Origin: Symmetrospora coprosmae
Taxonomy: Eukaryota > Basidiomycota > Cystobasidiomycetes > Symmetrosporaceae
DNA: 64,000 nucleotides
Assembly (NCBI GenBank): GCA_008802785.1
Contig: VUYT01000010.1
Span: 310,001-374,000, forward strand
Direction: 5' to 3'
The position numbers were made by a program, and so were the translations under genes. Each line of letters opens with the position of its first letter. Position 1 is the stretch's first letter. Below are positions 42,925 through 55,300 of this stretch, piece after piece. Below the pieces are notes generated by a model. The model had not been told where the DNA came from. It did no database searches and worked only from the letters and a program-made list of their open reading frames with translations.

Positions 42925-45900
42925 TTAGGCCTTGGTGGCGTACTCCTCGCGGGCCCACTGTCGTACGCGAGGGAGGAACGCGTCAGCAAAAGTAGTCGTG
43001 TGTCCCTGAGTGCAGACAGCAGCCCGGAAACCCACCTTGGCAGCGTTGACGAGGTTCTGAAGCGACTCCTCAGTCTCCTTCCAGCCTCGGGTCTTGAGAC
43101 CACAGTCTGAGGAGATGGGAGCGATGACAAGGAAAGTGCAAGCCGTGTCAGCTAAGGGACAGAGCCGTGTTACGATCAAAAGCAGACTGGACGCACCTGG
43201 GTTGACAACGAATCGCTCGACCTTGATGGACTCGAGCATGTTCTTGATTCGCTCCTTGAGCTCCTGCTCGCTGGGGACACGAGGAGAGTGGATGCTGGAA
43301 GAGCGAGCGAGGAGAAAATCAGTTTCCGCACGAGCAAAACTCGAGCCCAAGGGAACTCCACCCACTCGTAGAGACCGGGTCCGACGTCGTTCTCGTAGCC
43401 CTGGGCCTTGAAGACCTGGAGGAGCTTGAGGTCCGACTTGGAGGCCTCGATCGAGATGACATCGGCATCCACTGCAGTTCAAGCGGACACACACGGTAGC
43501 ACAAGAGAGGTCAGTCATGTGTGTCAGGCATACCATCATGTAGCCGGTCGACACCCACTTCGCATGATGTCGGTCCAGATATCTCCAAAGTCAGAGTAGC
43601 AGAAGTGCGAGTGAACCTGAGTGTCGTTCTCGACTCCCGCGGTGGCGAGCTTGAACGAGTCGACGGCCCACTTGAGGTAGGCGTCCCAGTCGGCGCGGCG
43701 GAGGGGCAGGCCCTCGCGGATGGCGGGCTCGTCGACCTGGATGGCAAAGATCTTTGCCTTCTCCAGGTCGACAACCTCGTCGCGGAGGGCCAGGGCGAGC
43801 TGCTTGGACTGGACCTCCTTGCTGACGTCGACACGCGGGAACGACCAGTTGAGAATCGTGACGGGCCCCGTGAGCATGCCCTTGACGGGCTGCTTGCTCA
43901 GCGTCTGGGCGTACGACGACCACTGCACCGTCATTGCCTTGGGGCGCGAGACGTCCGAGACAATGATGGGCGGGCGCACGTAGCGCGAGCCGTACGACTG
44001 CACCCACGCGTTCTCGGTGAAGGCGAAGCCTTCGAGCTTCTCACCAAAGTACTGGACCATGTCGTTTCGCTCCGGCTCGCCGTGCACGAGGACATCGAGG
44101 CCGATGCGCTCCTGGAACTTGATGGCGTGCTCAATCTCGGACGCGATGAACTTGTCGTACTCCTCCGAGCTCAGGTCACCCTTGGTGAACTTGGCGCGCG
44201 CCTGTCGGATTTCCTTGGTCTGCGGGAACGAGCCAATGGTGGTGGTGGGGAACTTGGGGAGGGCAACACGCTTCTGCTGGGCGGCGATGCGCTCCGGGAA
44301 CTTGCTCTTGCGGTGATACTGCTCGTCCGTCACGGCAGAGAGACGGTCTCGGACAGAAGCGTCCGACTTCTTCTCAAAGTCGCGGCGGGCGGCAATCGAC
44401 TTCTTGTTGGCCTCGAGAGCCTCCTTGACCTTGTCGTCCGTGTTGCCAGAGACGACCTTGGCAATGGTGGCGACCTCGTGAACCTTCTCGGTCGCGAACG
44501 AGAACCAGTCCTTGACCTCGGCAGAGAGCTTGCTCTCGTTGGCGAGGGTGACCGGGGTGTGGAGAAGCGACGACGACGTGGCGACGACGACGCGGTCCTC
44601 TCCGAGGGCATCGACGGCCTTCTGGGCAGTGGCAATGGCCTTCTCGAGATCACCCTTCCAGATGTTTCGACCAGAGATGAGACCGAGCGAGACCTTTGCC
44701 TTGCTGTTCTTGAAGGCGGCAAGGACGTCATCGAGCTGGTCGGCGGCACGGTCAAGGTCGACGTGGATAGCATCAATGGGGAGGTCCTTCACAAAGTCAA
44801 TGTTCTCGGTGATTCGGCCAAAGTAGGTGGCGAGGGTGATGGGGAGGCCGGCCTGAGCGAGCGTCTCGTAGGTCGACTTGAAGGACGAGGCGAGGCTCTT
44901 CTCCTGGTCGAGGACAAGGACGGGCTCGTCAATCTGGACAGACTTGGCACCGGCCTCGGCGAGCTTCTTGAGGAGCTCAGTGTAGACGGGGACAAGCGAG
45001 TCGAGGAGGGAGAGCGGCTTGAAATCGGCATCGGCGTCTCGGGCGTTCTTGCCGAGGAGGAGGTACGAGATGGGGCCGAGGAGAACGGGGCGCGTCTCGA
45101 AGCCAGCCTCCTTTGCCTCCTTGAACTCCTCGACCGGCTTGGGGCTCGAGGAGAGGGCGAACTTGGTCGAGCTCGAGAGCTCGGGGACGATGAAGTGGTA
45201 GTTGCTGTCGAACCACTTCTTCACTGCGAGGTGAGATGCAGAGGGAGGGCGTAAGTCAGTGATGCTCGCGCCGACGTGGATGGATGAGAGCAGGCTTTGA
45301 CGCACTCTCGCAAGCCTCGACATCGACACCGTCACGCTGGCGTCCTCGGCCCATGGCGAACATGACATCGAGCTGGGAGAGGCTCTTCTCGCTTGCGGCC
45401 TTTGCGTACTTGGGCGGGATGTTGCCGAGGAGGACAGACGTGTCGAGGACATGGTCGTAAAAGGTGAAGTCGTTGCTATTTGATGGGTGAAAGCGGGCCC
45501 CACGGAGGAGAGAAAGCGGAGGTGGGAAATTTTAGGGGGAGGCCCGGGCGATGCGCAGCGAGCGACACATCGCGGGGACAGGGACAGATAGCGAGGACAG
45601 AGGAACATGAGCAAGTCAGCCATAGCAGCAGGACACACTGAGGTGTACCTCCAAGGCAGGCTCAGGAGGGGGACGCACCTCGGGATGAAGTCAACGCCGG
45701 CCTCCTTGATGGTGGCCCAGTTGGCAGCTCGGGTCTCCTTGGCGACCTTCTGCAGCTCGTCCGCTGAGCTCTTGTCAGCCCAGTACGACTCGACTGCCTT
45801 CTTGATCTCTCGCTTGCCGCCCTGTGTGCGTGGATGCCGTCAGCCTCAGGCTCAGCCTCTGCCTCGATGGGATCGCCAGACAGCCAGGGCCTGCCTGCCT

Positions 45901-45977
45901 GCCTGCCTGCCTGGGCGCGCCAATCGCTTGGGCATACTCACGATTCGGGGGAAACCGAGCACAGAGGACTGAACCAT
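42925..45977 (-). CDS. MET6: Cobalamin-independent methionine synthase
   Basis: It transfers the methyl of 5-methyltetrahydropteroyl-polyglutamate to homocysteine, making methionine in the cytosol. Eight exons (minus): 45977-45942, 45821-45679, 45475-45306, 45223-43559, 43471-43366, 43294-43197, 43106-43036, 42957-42925; 2322 nt (773 aa, usual size about 765). The N-terminal repeat starts 'MVQSSVLGFPRIGGKREIKK'. The catalytic half starts 'PTTTIGSFPQTKEIRQARA', with 'IFAIQVDEPAIREGLPLRRA', the zinc ligands His and Cys in 'QVHSHFCYSDF', and the last Cys ligand in 'NPDCGLKTRGW'. All splice junctions rebuild family sequence, for instance Y-D-IHSPRVPS. Intron 1 has (CCTG)6. The 577-codon plus-strand frame opposite it is a codon-bias shadow. 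Confidence 0.97.
45890..45913. repeat. (CCTG)6 in MET6 intron 1
   Basis: Six perfect CCTG units in the 120-nt first intron. Confidence 0.75.
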
Positions 45978-46503
45978 CTTTGCGATGCGAAGGATGGGGG
46001 TGGGCGTGCTGTGTGAGAGGGGTGTGTGTGTGTATATATGTATCTAGAACAAATGGACTTGTTCTTTTGGTGCGGTGGAACGGGAGGAGAGCAGTGAGTC
46101 CGCGTCCGATGCCCAGCTGCCTCGAAATTGTTGAGGACGGCGGCGGGCGGACTCTGGACAGCAACGTTCACGTCCGATAAAGTAGCGGGGGAGGAGGAGA
46201 GGACAGCTCAGAGAATGGCTGTTAGACCAATACGCTTTGCTCCTGCCCTGCTACAACGTACATCAGCCCGTGCCGCATCCCTTTCATTCGTCCTCGGAGG
46301 CGCCATCCGTTCGATGCGACACGTGTTCGCTTGGCCGGCCGTGCGCATGTACTGCGCGAGAAGGCAATGCTGGATGAGCTGAGTTCAGCGAGCAGGGAAG
46401 GGACATCGATGTCATGTCCACCGAGGAGCCGTTCCAGCCAAGCACCTCTGACCCTATCCTACACACCATCTGCTCTGCAAACGAGAAGCGATGAAGCTCG
46501 CGC
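45978..46503. other. MET6 promoter and 3' flank of the Ser-rich gene
   Basis: The MET6 leader holds a GT/TA microsatellite at about 46020-46041 (gtgtgtgtgtatatatgtat). A CACGTG palindrome at 46320-46325 lies 343 bases upstream of the MET6 ATG. No gene seen. Confidence 0.5.
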
Positions 46504-47849
46504 CTACATGTGGAGCAAGAGCGCACCGACGACAATGGCAATGACAGCCACGAGCGCCGTGCACTCGAGTCTATCAGCTGCGCTCGTTGACCTCCCGTTA
46601 GCGCCCGCAGCAGCCGCGACGCCGTCCGACGCGCCCGCCGCCGTCGTCTCCGCAGGAGCAGCAGCCGCTCCTCCGTCAAGCGCGGTCGAGGGGCCGTCGC
46701 TCGCCGTCACAAAGACAATGTGCGTCGACGTCGAGCGCCCCGTCGAGGTGGACGACGTCGGCGTCCCGTCCACAACAGTCACGACCACGCTCGACTCCGT
46801 CACGACCTGCACGGACGGCGATGCCGATACGACCACGCCGTCTGAAGTCGATTCAGAGGCCGAGGCCATGGTGCCGGCCGCAGCCAAGGGAGCCCGGCTG
46901 GTCGTCTCGGTATCGTCTTCGCCCACCCCGTCGGTAGATGACGCACTGGCCGAATCATCGTCGGACGACCCGGATGACGATGGAGATGTCGCATCCTGTG
47001 AGGCGGCCGAAGAAGCCGATGAAGCCGTCGAGCTGGATGCCGTGAATTGGGTGAGCTTTGGATTTGTCCGGCTGAGCGCTGATGACGAGGAGAACGAGGC
47101 AAAGGTGGCAGACGAGCCACCGTCCTGTTCGCTTTCCGAGCTCGCCGATGACGCGTAAGAGGTTGAGGCCAGAGGGGCACGCTGCGAGTGGAGAACGTTA
47201 GGGACTGACAATCTCACTGACAGATGTGGCCGCGCGACTCACGCTGTTGGTGATGAGCCCAGTCGTAGGCACGCTTTCCGGCGCCGTGCTGCTCGACAGG
47301 GGGACCCTGCCCGATCCATCGCTATCGCTCATGGTAGCTTTGGGATTATCCAAAGGCTGACGAGTTCCAGAGCTGAATGTCCCCTCGCTTTCGTCCCCGT
47401 CGCTGCTGGATGAAGCGGAATGCGCGGGCAGCGTCGCCAGCGCGGCTCTGGATGGGGCCGACGAGCTGGCAAGCGGGTTCCGCGCGAGCGATGCCGACCC
47501 GCTGTCGCCGCCGTTGCCGTCGGGAACGTCCTGAGCAACGCTGATGGACGACGCGGTCGCCTGGCCGGCGCTGCCTGCGATGGGCGTCCTGCTCGGCACG
47601 TCCAGGTCGGGGATGAAGGTGCCCACTTGTCGCGCGGCAAGCTGGTGCCGGCGCTGGGCTAGCTTCTGACGCTCCTGGCGCCGGATGCCTCCTATGCACA
47701 CGCGCAAAGGACATGTCAGCTCGCAGAGGGAAGGATGGCGGATAGAGGAGCACCGAATCACCGTCTCGCGGTTCCAGACCAGGGAGGAGGAGGCTCGCTT
47801 CTGCGGCTGCGACGAGCGCGAGGAGCAAAGCTGAGGTCGAGAAATGCAT
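46504..47849 (-). CDS. Secreted Ser/Ala-rich protein with GPI-like C-terminus
   Basis: Exons (minus): 47849-47762, 47691-47222, 47181-46504; 1236 nt (411 aa). A signal peptide (MHFSTSALLLALVAAAEASL) starts it. The body is Ser/Ala/Thr/Asp-rich low complexity (for example 'TASSASSAASQDATSPSSSG', 'STDGVGEDDTETTSRA'), fitting heavy O-glycosylation. The end is a spacer followed by a hydrophobic tail 'LECTALVAVIAIVVGALLLHM' with almost no polar end, as in GPI-anchored fungal wall or membrane proteins. Intron 2 is 40 nt (47182-47221) with a CTAAC branch site; it keeps phase 0 and removes a stop. No enzymatic domain. A cell-surface role is inferred from architecture only. Confidence 0.68.
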
Positions 47850-49358
47850 ACTCTGTAAAAAGGGGGCTAGGTCTGGATGAAAGCGAGCTGTCTTTGTAGG
47901 AAGTGGCCGGCGCTTTGAGTTCGGATTGTGGGCGAGCAAGGGAGTAGCTAGGACTGCGGATTTAGGCAGTCTGCAGGCCAGGAGGAGACGGTCTTAGCAA
48001 TGACGTGCTGTGCGCCTGGTCGTGTACTGTGCAGCTCCGGACTGGCAAGACCCACGGGTCAGGGCGAGAGCGTCTGAAGAGAAAGTGTCAGAGGTGAGAC
48101 GGGCGTGTGCAGGTTGAGGAGCCTGCTCCTTGTGTGCGCGTAGGCGTAGTCTGGGAGAAGCTGGGAGAACGAGGGCGGGGTGCCAATGGTGCGATGGCTT
48201 GCTGGCTGTGGATGACAGCTGTGCTGCAATATGAAGGAGGTGCTGGAGGGAGAAGAACGGAACCGACCGAGATGCGAACGTGGACAGGAGTCCGGACTCG
48301 CGGGCGAGAGCGTCCTCCGCTGTGCAGCAGTACCATGGAGAGCTGCGGCTCGGAATGGCATGCATGCTGCGCTCCCGGTATGTCATCTATACGTGTAGAG
48401 GGGTGCAAGGTGAAAAAGGAAAAGGGTGGCAACCTGGACGCGACTTGCGCGCCTCAGATGTTATGCGTGCCTCAATCCTAAAGCCGCGGCACGGGGAAAG
48501 CCGAGGCGACGTGGCTTCTCCGCAGCAGTTTCAGAGCATCTAGGGGAGAGTGGTGTGAGTCGCTGCTCGCTGCCTTGCTCTTCTTTCTTCGTGCCACTGG
48601 TATACGAGTACATCATGATGGCGGTGTCGCAGGCCGAGCTCTGCGAAACGGAGAAGGCACGTGCACGGAGGAGGCGCCAGACCAGCACAGAGAGGGAGGA
48701 GACGGACAAGGAGAGGAGGACTTCACTGCAGTGTCGCTGATGGCGGTGCTCAGAGAGGGCTTGTCCATTGCCAGACGAGGGAGGGATGCTGCATGAAGCA
48801 ATATTGAACTCCGTCTCGGAACAGTCCCCGACCACTTCTCTTCGCTTGCGTGCGGTTGTGCGTGCACGGGACTCTGGACTTACTGTACCTCCGCCCGTTC
48901 GCAACCGCTGCCCGAGGACAAGCTGGAGCTGCATCACCACGACAAGGCTGTCTGCGCACTCATCTTCTGCCATTCGCAGATACAGCCCATCTGCTTGCTC
49001 CCGGAGCTAGGAGCTGGTCAAGAGGGAACAGCGCGACTTGCGGGAAAGGGGTCGAGGCTCATTGACGACTGATACTCCGGCCACCTGCTGCGTACAATAG
49101 CGACAGCAGCGACAGGCTCAGCTCAGCTCCGTCGACATATCACCGGTTGTGCAGGAGCGCTGGTACTGCGCAGGCACAGGCACAGGCAGCTCTTGTCTGC
49201 TTCTCTGGTGCGATACCGGCGAGCCCGTACTCGAGTAGTGCCCCTGAACGCCACTGCCAACAAAGAGGCACCGAGGCTTCATCCTCGCCGCCGGCAGGAG
49301 GAGCAGCGTCTCTCCACAGCAGTAGATAGGACGCAGTACCATCTGCTAGCATCTCGCC
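47850..49358. other. 1.5-kb intergenic stretch, no supportable gene
   Basis: Divergent region between the Ser-rich gene and the kinesin. Many overlapping frames of 60-170 codons occur on both strands but none has a domain, signal peptide or consistent splicing. The minus frame at 48461-48973 is the longest and looks like chance. Confidence 0.5.
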
Positions 49359-52300
49359 ATGTCCGGGCGCACCACGCCCTCTGGGATCCGCCCGCCGTCC
49401 GGCTTCGGGTTTGCCACGCCAGGCACGCCGACCGCGACAGGGGTCAATGGCAGCAGCAGCGGCACTGGCAGCCGTCTCTCGTACAACCCTGCTGCTCATC
49501 ACACGAACGCACATGCCCGAGATGGCGTCGCAAGCCCACCGCCAAAAACTGCGACACCCGTCGCGCGCGAACGGGCCGCTGCCGACGGCGCGAATGCGAG
49601 CAATAGCCGTGGCAGCAGCAGCGGCGGCGGCGCGCAGCCCGTCTCCACAAGCGTCCAAGTCGGTCAGTAGTGTGACGTGCAGCTGCGCCCTGCAGCTTCT
49701 GAGCTCAGATTAAGCCCGCCAGCCCAGCACACACTGACAACCTTTCGCATGCGTGGCTCACAGCACTCCGTATCAGACCTCCACCTGGAGCGGAAGCTGC
49801 GACCGCGAGCAACATCCCCGCTCGCTTCCAGCGGACCGCCATCCAGCCCGTCGCAGGGACGAATAATCAGCTTCTTGTAGAATGTAAGACCCCCCTCCCC
49901 TCCTGCAAGGCATTGTCAGAATTTCAGCTGAGCCTTTGTACACCCACTCCGCAGCACCCAATGCCGGAGGCAAGGGCAGCACGAAGCAGAGCTTTTCGTT
50001 TGACAGAGTGTTTGGATACGAAGAGGGGCAAGCTCAGGTATACGCCTGCATCGAGCCGTTAGTGCAGCCTCCGTACTCGCATTGTGCCAGCCTTGTGGTA
50101 CTGTCGTCTGACGCGAACTCGTCAACTTCAGCCTCGTCAAGCGCTTCCAAGAAGGCTACAATGTCACAGTGCTTGCCTACGGTCAGACATCCTCCGGTAA
50201 GTCTCAGCCGGAACCCATCGTGCGATGTGTGCGCATGCAGCTAAGTGCGTCGGAGCCGTCTCTCTCATATCAGGCAAGTCGTATTCGATGGGGACGGACA
50301 CATTATACGCCTCTACAGACGACACAGATGTCGATCGACGTCTCGGCATCATTCCCCGAGCTGTGCGACAGATCTTCCAGGAGCTCGAGGCGAAGGTTAG
50401 GGATTCGGGCCGACGCCTCAAGGTAGACACAACGAACAGCTATGTGGAAATATACAGTGAGTCGTCCGCGCCTGTGAGGCATACGCTGATCAGAGCTGAT
50501 CGGACACGGCCGCAGATGAGGACCTCATCGATCTGCTGGTTGGCGACCTGGACGTGAGCTGGTCTGCACGATGCGGCTGAAGCGCATCAGAAAGCTGATC
50601 TAGTACAGCCGCATATTGCAGCCCTCGGCACGACCTGCTGTCACCATCAGGGAGGACAAGAGCGGCCACATCATCTGGTCAGGCCTGCAAGAAATGACAG
50701 TTGGCAGTGTGTCAGACGTCATGCGGTCAGTCCTTGCCAGGCTTGCGCTTCCTTCCTGGCCGGCCACACTGACACGGATCCATCTGCTCCACAGCAACCT
50801 GGAGGCCGGCTCTGCCATCCGTCAGACGGGTTCCACCGCGATGAACGACCAGTCGTCGCGCAGTCACGCCGTCTTTTCGCTTACCCTTACGCAGCGCAGA
50901 TATGTGGGCTTGGGCTCACCGAAGTCACAAACATCTTCGCCGCCGAGCTCGCATCAACCTGTATTTGGCACACCATCACGGCTCGCCCAGCGCCAATCAC
51001 TAACCAGCATCGGGCGTGTCGGCTCACCTACACCCGCTTCGCGACCGGGCACGCCCGGAGATGGCCCAGGCAAGAGGCTCATCCCGCGCCCTTCCAGCAC
51101 ACTGGGGCGCGCACCGAGCCCGACACCGCGAGAAGAGGACGACAGATCGACAGCAGGAAGTGCTGATGCAGCGGAGGAGTGGACGACCGTGACGTCCAAG
51201 TTCCACTTTGTCGACCTGGCCGGGTCCGAGCGCCTCAAGCGGACCTCGGCCATGGGGGACCGCCAACGGGAAGGGATCTCCATCAATGCGGGCCTGCTTG
51301 CCCTTGGGAACGTCATCTCTGCGCTGGGCGATCCGGCCAAAGCACGGCAAACCACTCATATTCCGTACAGGGACAGCAAGCTCACCCGCCTGCTGCAGGA
51401 CTCGCTGTTAGTGCCCACTATCGCAGCTTGCACAAAGGCCCGAGAAGCTGACGAGCGCTCGCCTTGTGAGCACAGCGGCGGCAATGCCCATACCATGATG
51501 ATTGCCTGCGTCAGCCCGGTCGAGTACAATCTGAGCGAGACGCTGAATACGCTCAAGGTAAACCCGTCTCACTGCGCGCATCTCTGAGAATGCTCTCGCT
51601 AATCCGCAAGTGCCTCCTCTCGCACAGTATGCCAACCGAGCGCGGAACATCAAGAACCGGGCAGAGGTCAATGAAACCGAAGTCGGCTGGGAAGATGTTG
51701 ACCATCTGCAGCAGCTTGTTCTGCGGCTCAGAGGCGATCTACAAGCTGTTAAGAGCGGTGCAAGCATGCCCTCTATCACCGAGGGCGAAGAGAGCAATCT
51801 TCAAACCGGCGTGATGAGCTCGCATCAGCACGCATCCGCCGAGCTGGTCAGTCTGCAAGAGCAATACGCGGATCTGTCGACTCGCTACGCGAAGCTCACT
51901 ACCGAGCTCGTCAAGGCGCAGTCAACTCCGGCTCAGCTGTCTGCAGAGAACTTCGCCATGGCAATCGAGCCGGTCGTCGAGGAGTACGAGAAGTCCATAT
52001 CTGCGCTCGAGTCGCAACTGTCGCTCACCAAGGCCGCCCTGGGGCACGCGGAGGACGCGATGCGCGAGAAGGATGACAAGCTAACGGCAGAGTCCCAGAT
52101 TGCCGAGAGCCACGCCAGAGCAGTTGCAGAATTGCAGGCTCGAGTGGCCAAGCAAGCCGACCGGGAGAATGTCACCGAGTCGTACATTCGCGATCTGGAG
52201 AGCCGGATGCGCGAGGGTTCGGAGAAGGAGGACGCATCGAGCACGGTCCTTGTCGAGCTCAGGCGGGAAGTGGCCCGGTACAAGGACGTCGAGGAGAACT

Positions 52301-55300
52301 CGGAAAAGTACATTCGAGATCTCGAGGCCAAGCTTGTCAAGAGCAGCGATGACGAGCAAAGCCGGGTGAAGCAGCTTGAAGCGCTTGAAGCGGACGTGCG
52401 CCGTAGAGAGAAGGCACAGAGTGAGCTGGAAGATAGGCTGTCGCTGCTGGACAGCTCGGATCAGCAGAAGCAGCTGTTAGCGGAGCTGGACGAGCGGGAC
52501 AGAAAGATGCAAGACCTCCAGCGCGAGCTTGAAGCGGCGCAGAAGCGGATTGCGGAGACAAGTGCTCCGCTGTCGAGCGTCTCCTCGGCAGTGAACGGCT
52601 TCGGCAACACGGCCCATCCAGCAGCCATTATCAATCTGCGCGAGGCGTCTCCTGCTGGATCCCCGGTCGATACTAGCCTCACACCTCCCCAAACGCCTTC
52701 CGGAGGCAGTGAAGATGGCACAAAGAGCAGCCTTACGGCTTCAGAGCCGCCCCTGCGCCAGCAGCTGCAAGCACTGCAAGCGCAACATGCCGCTGCCCTC
52801 GCGCAACTCGACAAGCTCTCCGCTGAGCACGAGCTATCGCGAGACCAGCTCCGCCAGCTGCAGTCAGGCGGTCCCAGTCAGGAGAAAGGGCTAACGGTGG
52901 CTGCTAAAAGCAACGAGCAAGGCAAGTCGCGCTCAGACGCGGATGGCTCGCCCGAGTCGGCTCTCGAGGAACTCGAAGAGCTGCACGACGACGTCCCGCC
53001 ATCGATCCTGCCACCTTCGCACCCGTCATACGTGACTCCGACGCGTGCGTCGCGCAGCTCGCGGCGCAGCATGCCCCTCTCGCCTCGCGGCAGTTTTTTA
53101 GGTCGTACTCCTGCGAGCAGCTCTTCCGGTTCGCACTTGCGATCGGTCTCGCTCTCGCAGGAGCTCTCGCTGGCGCAGGCATCGCCTGGTGGCTTCGGCT
53201 CAGGTACGCTTAACAGCCAGCATATGCCCAAGCCGCCCAACACGGCCTCGGGCAAGCTTCAGTCCGGATCGGGAGCGCTCAGCCCGCGCTCGACCTCACC
53301 GCTGTTCGGCAGTGGACGCCGGAACTCGCTTCTCTTCGCTGGGGCACTGGCAGCGCCGGACCCACCTGAACGCAGCAACGAGTCACTTACTCGCGAGGTG
53401 CAGAAGTTGCAGGCTACCCTCGAGGAACGGGATGATGAGATTCGGGCGCTGGAATTGTCTCTCAGCGGGCTCCGAGCCAAGCATGGCGACGAGGGGTTGC
53501 AGGTGTCCGTATCTCCTGCATTTGCGGCAGACGAGGCTCTTGAGACGCCCGATGTGACTGTTCGAGCCGATCCGCTCAGCCTGTCTCCGAAGACTCTGCA
53601 AGCTTTCACAGCCATGAAGGCATCCATCGAAGTTACACGCGAGCACGACCCTGGATCGCTCGATGATCCGGACCGGCAGATGGCACGTCTTGAAGACCTC
53701 ATGCTGTCCATGGCAAAGAAGGAAGTGGTGCATCGGGAGACGGTCGACAGCTTGGATGAGCAGCTGGCTACTCTCCGAAGACAGCACGACGATCTCAAGA
53801 CGCTCTCGAACGACCAGGTTCATAACATGTCGCTAGAAATATCATCGCTTCGACTGGACTTATCGAACGCGCAGGAGGAGGCCCGGCAAGTCTTGACTCA
53901 GCTGACAGCGCAGCGGGAGAACATGGACAAGCTGCACGAAGAGCACACCGCTGCGCTCGCCTCGCTGGAAGATCGGCATCGGGCAGCGCTGGACACGGCG
54001 AACGAGCAGCACGAAGTAGCCAAAGGCGAGCTTGTCGACAGCCTACAGCAGCAACTTGCCGATCTTGAGCAAGAGCACGCAACCTTACTGCAGAGGATGC
54101 TCGAGGCGAAAGAGGAGCTCTTCATGCGCAAGGCCAGCGACTACGATGCCAAGCTTGAAGAACTCAAGGAGGAGCACGGTGACCGCTTCCGGGAGGCGGC
54201 CACTGCGGCCAACGAGAGGCTGGCCGCCCTGCAGAACGAGCACGATGCCGCTCTCGAACAGCTACGGACGCAGCACAGCCAGGCCGTGAAGAGCTACGAA
54301 GTCCAGCTCCGGGATAGCCGCGCGCGCGATGATGCGGTGCAGCACAATGTAGAAAGCTCAGCCGACATTGAGGCCAAGTATCACGTCATGGAGACGGCGT
54401 TACGGGACCAACTCGCTGCTGAGCTTGCAAGGCAGAAGGAGGATGCCGCTTCTATAATGGCGGACATGGGGAAAGATCACGAGTCCGCTATTGCAGACCT
54501 TGTTGGCCAGCACGCAGAGGCCGTCGTTGGCCTGAAGACAGTGCACAGCAGGGAGCTGCAGGAGCTGCGGGCCGAGCACGCAGAAGCTCTGTCAGCTCTG
54601 TCGAAAGAAGCGAGCAGCGGTCTTGCCGAAGCGCAGGAACGGCATACTTTGGATCTCCGCGATCTGGCGGCCAAGCACGAGCTTGCCATCTCGGCCATTC
54701 GAGAGCAACACACGTCCGTCCTCGAACAATTGCACAGCTTGCAGCAAAGCCGGGAAGACAGCCAGCAAACGGCTCGGGCGCGGCATCAAGAGGCCCTCGT
54801 AGAGCTCAATGCGGCTCATGAAGCAGCGCTCGCCAGCATGGCCAACTTGCATGCTGAAGAGCTCGCTACGGCAAAACTCCAGCTGGACGAGCAACATCGA
54901 GAGGCGGAGGGCAGATTGGTAGAGCAGGCAGAATTGCACAATCAAGCTCTTACTGAGCTACGAAAGGTGCGCATCCCGCAGCTGCCTTCAAGAGGTGATT
55001 GTTCTGACTAGCCCTTCCACCCGTTCAGGCCTCCGTTTCTTCGTCGGCCATCGAAGACCTCGAGCGCAAGCATGCCGCCGCCCTTGCAGAACTCAAAGAC
55101 GCTCATCAGGGAGGGTTGTCTAGCGCCGAGGCCGCTCATGGTGCTCGGCTCAGCTCCCTACGGCAAGAATGGGACGCTTCGCAAGCAACCTTGAAAGCCA
55201 CGCATGAAGCGGCTTGGCAGGCTGCTCGATCGTCAAGCGCTGCAGAAGTCGCAGCTCTGCAAGCTCAATTGGACGAAGGCGCAGTACAAGCCAGCAGACT

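Noticed and set aside
43521-45254. 577-codon open frame on the plus strand
   Set aside because: It is exactly antisense to MET6 exon 4. High-GC codon bias leaves the opposite strand open, and the peptide has no domain.
48461-48973. 170-codon minus-strand frame
   Set aside because: Mixed composition, no signal or domain, and competing frames overlap on the other strand.
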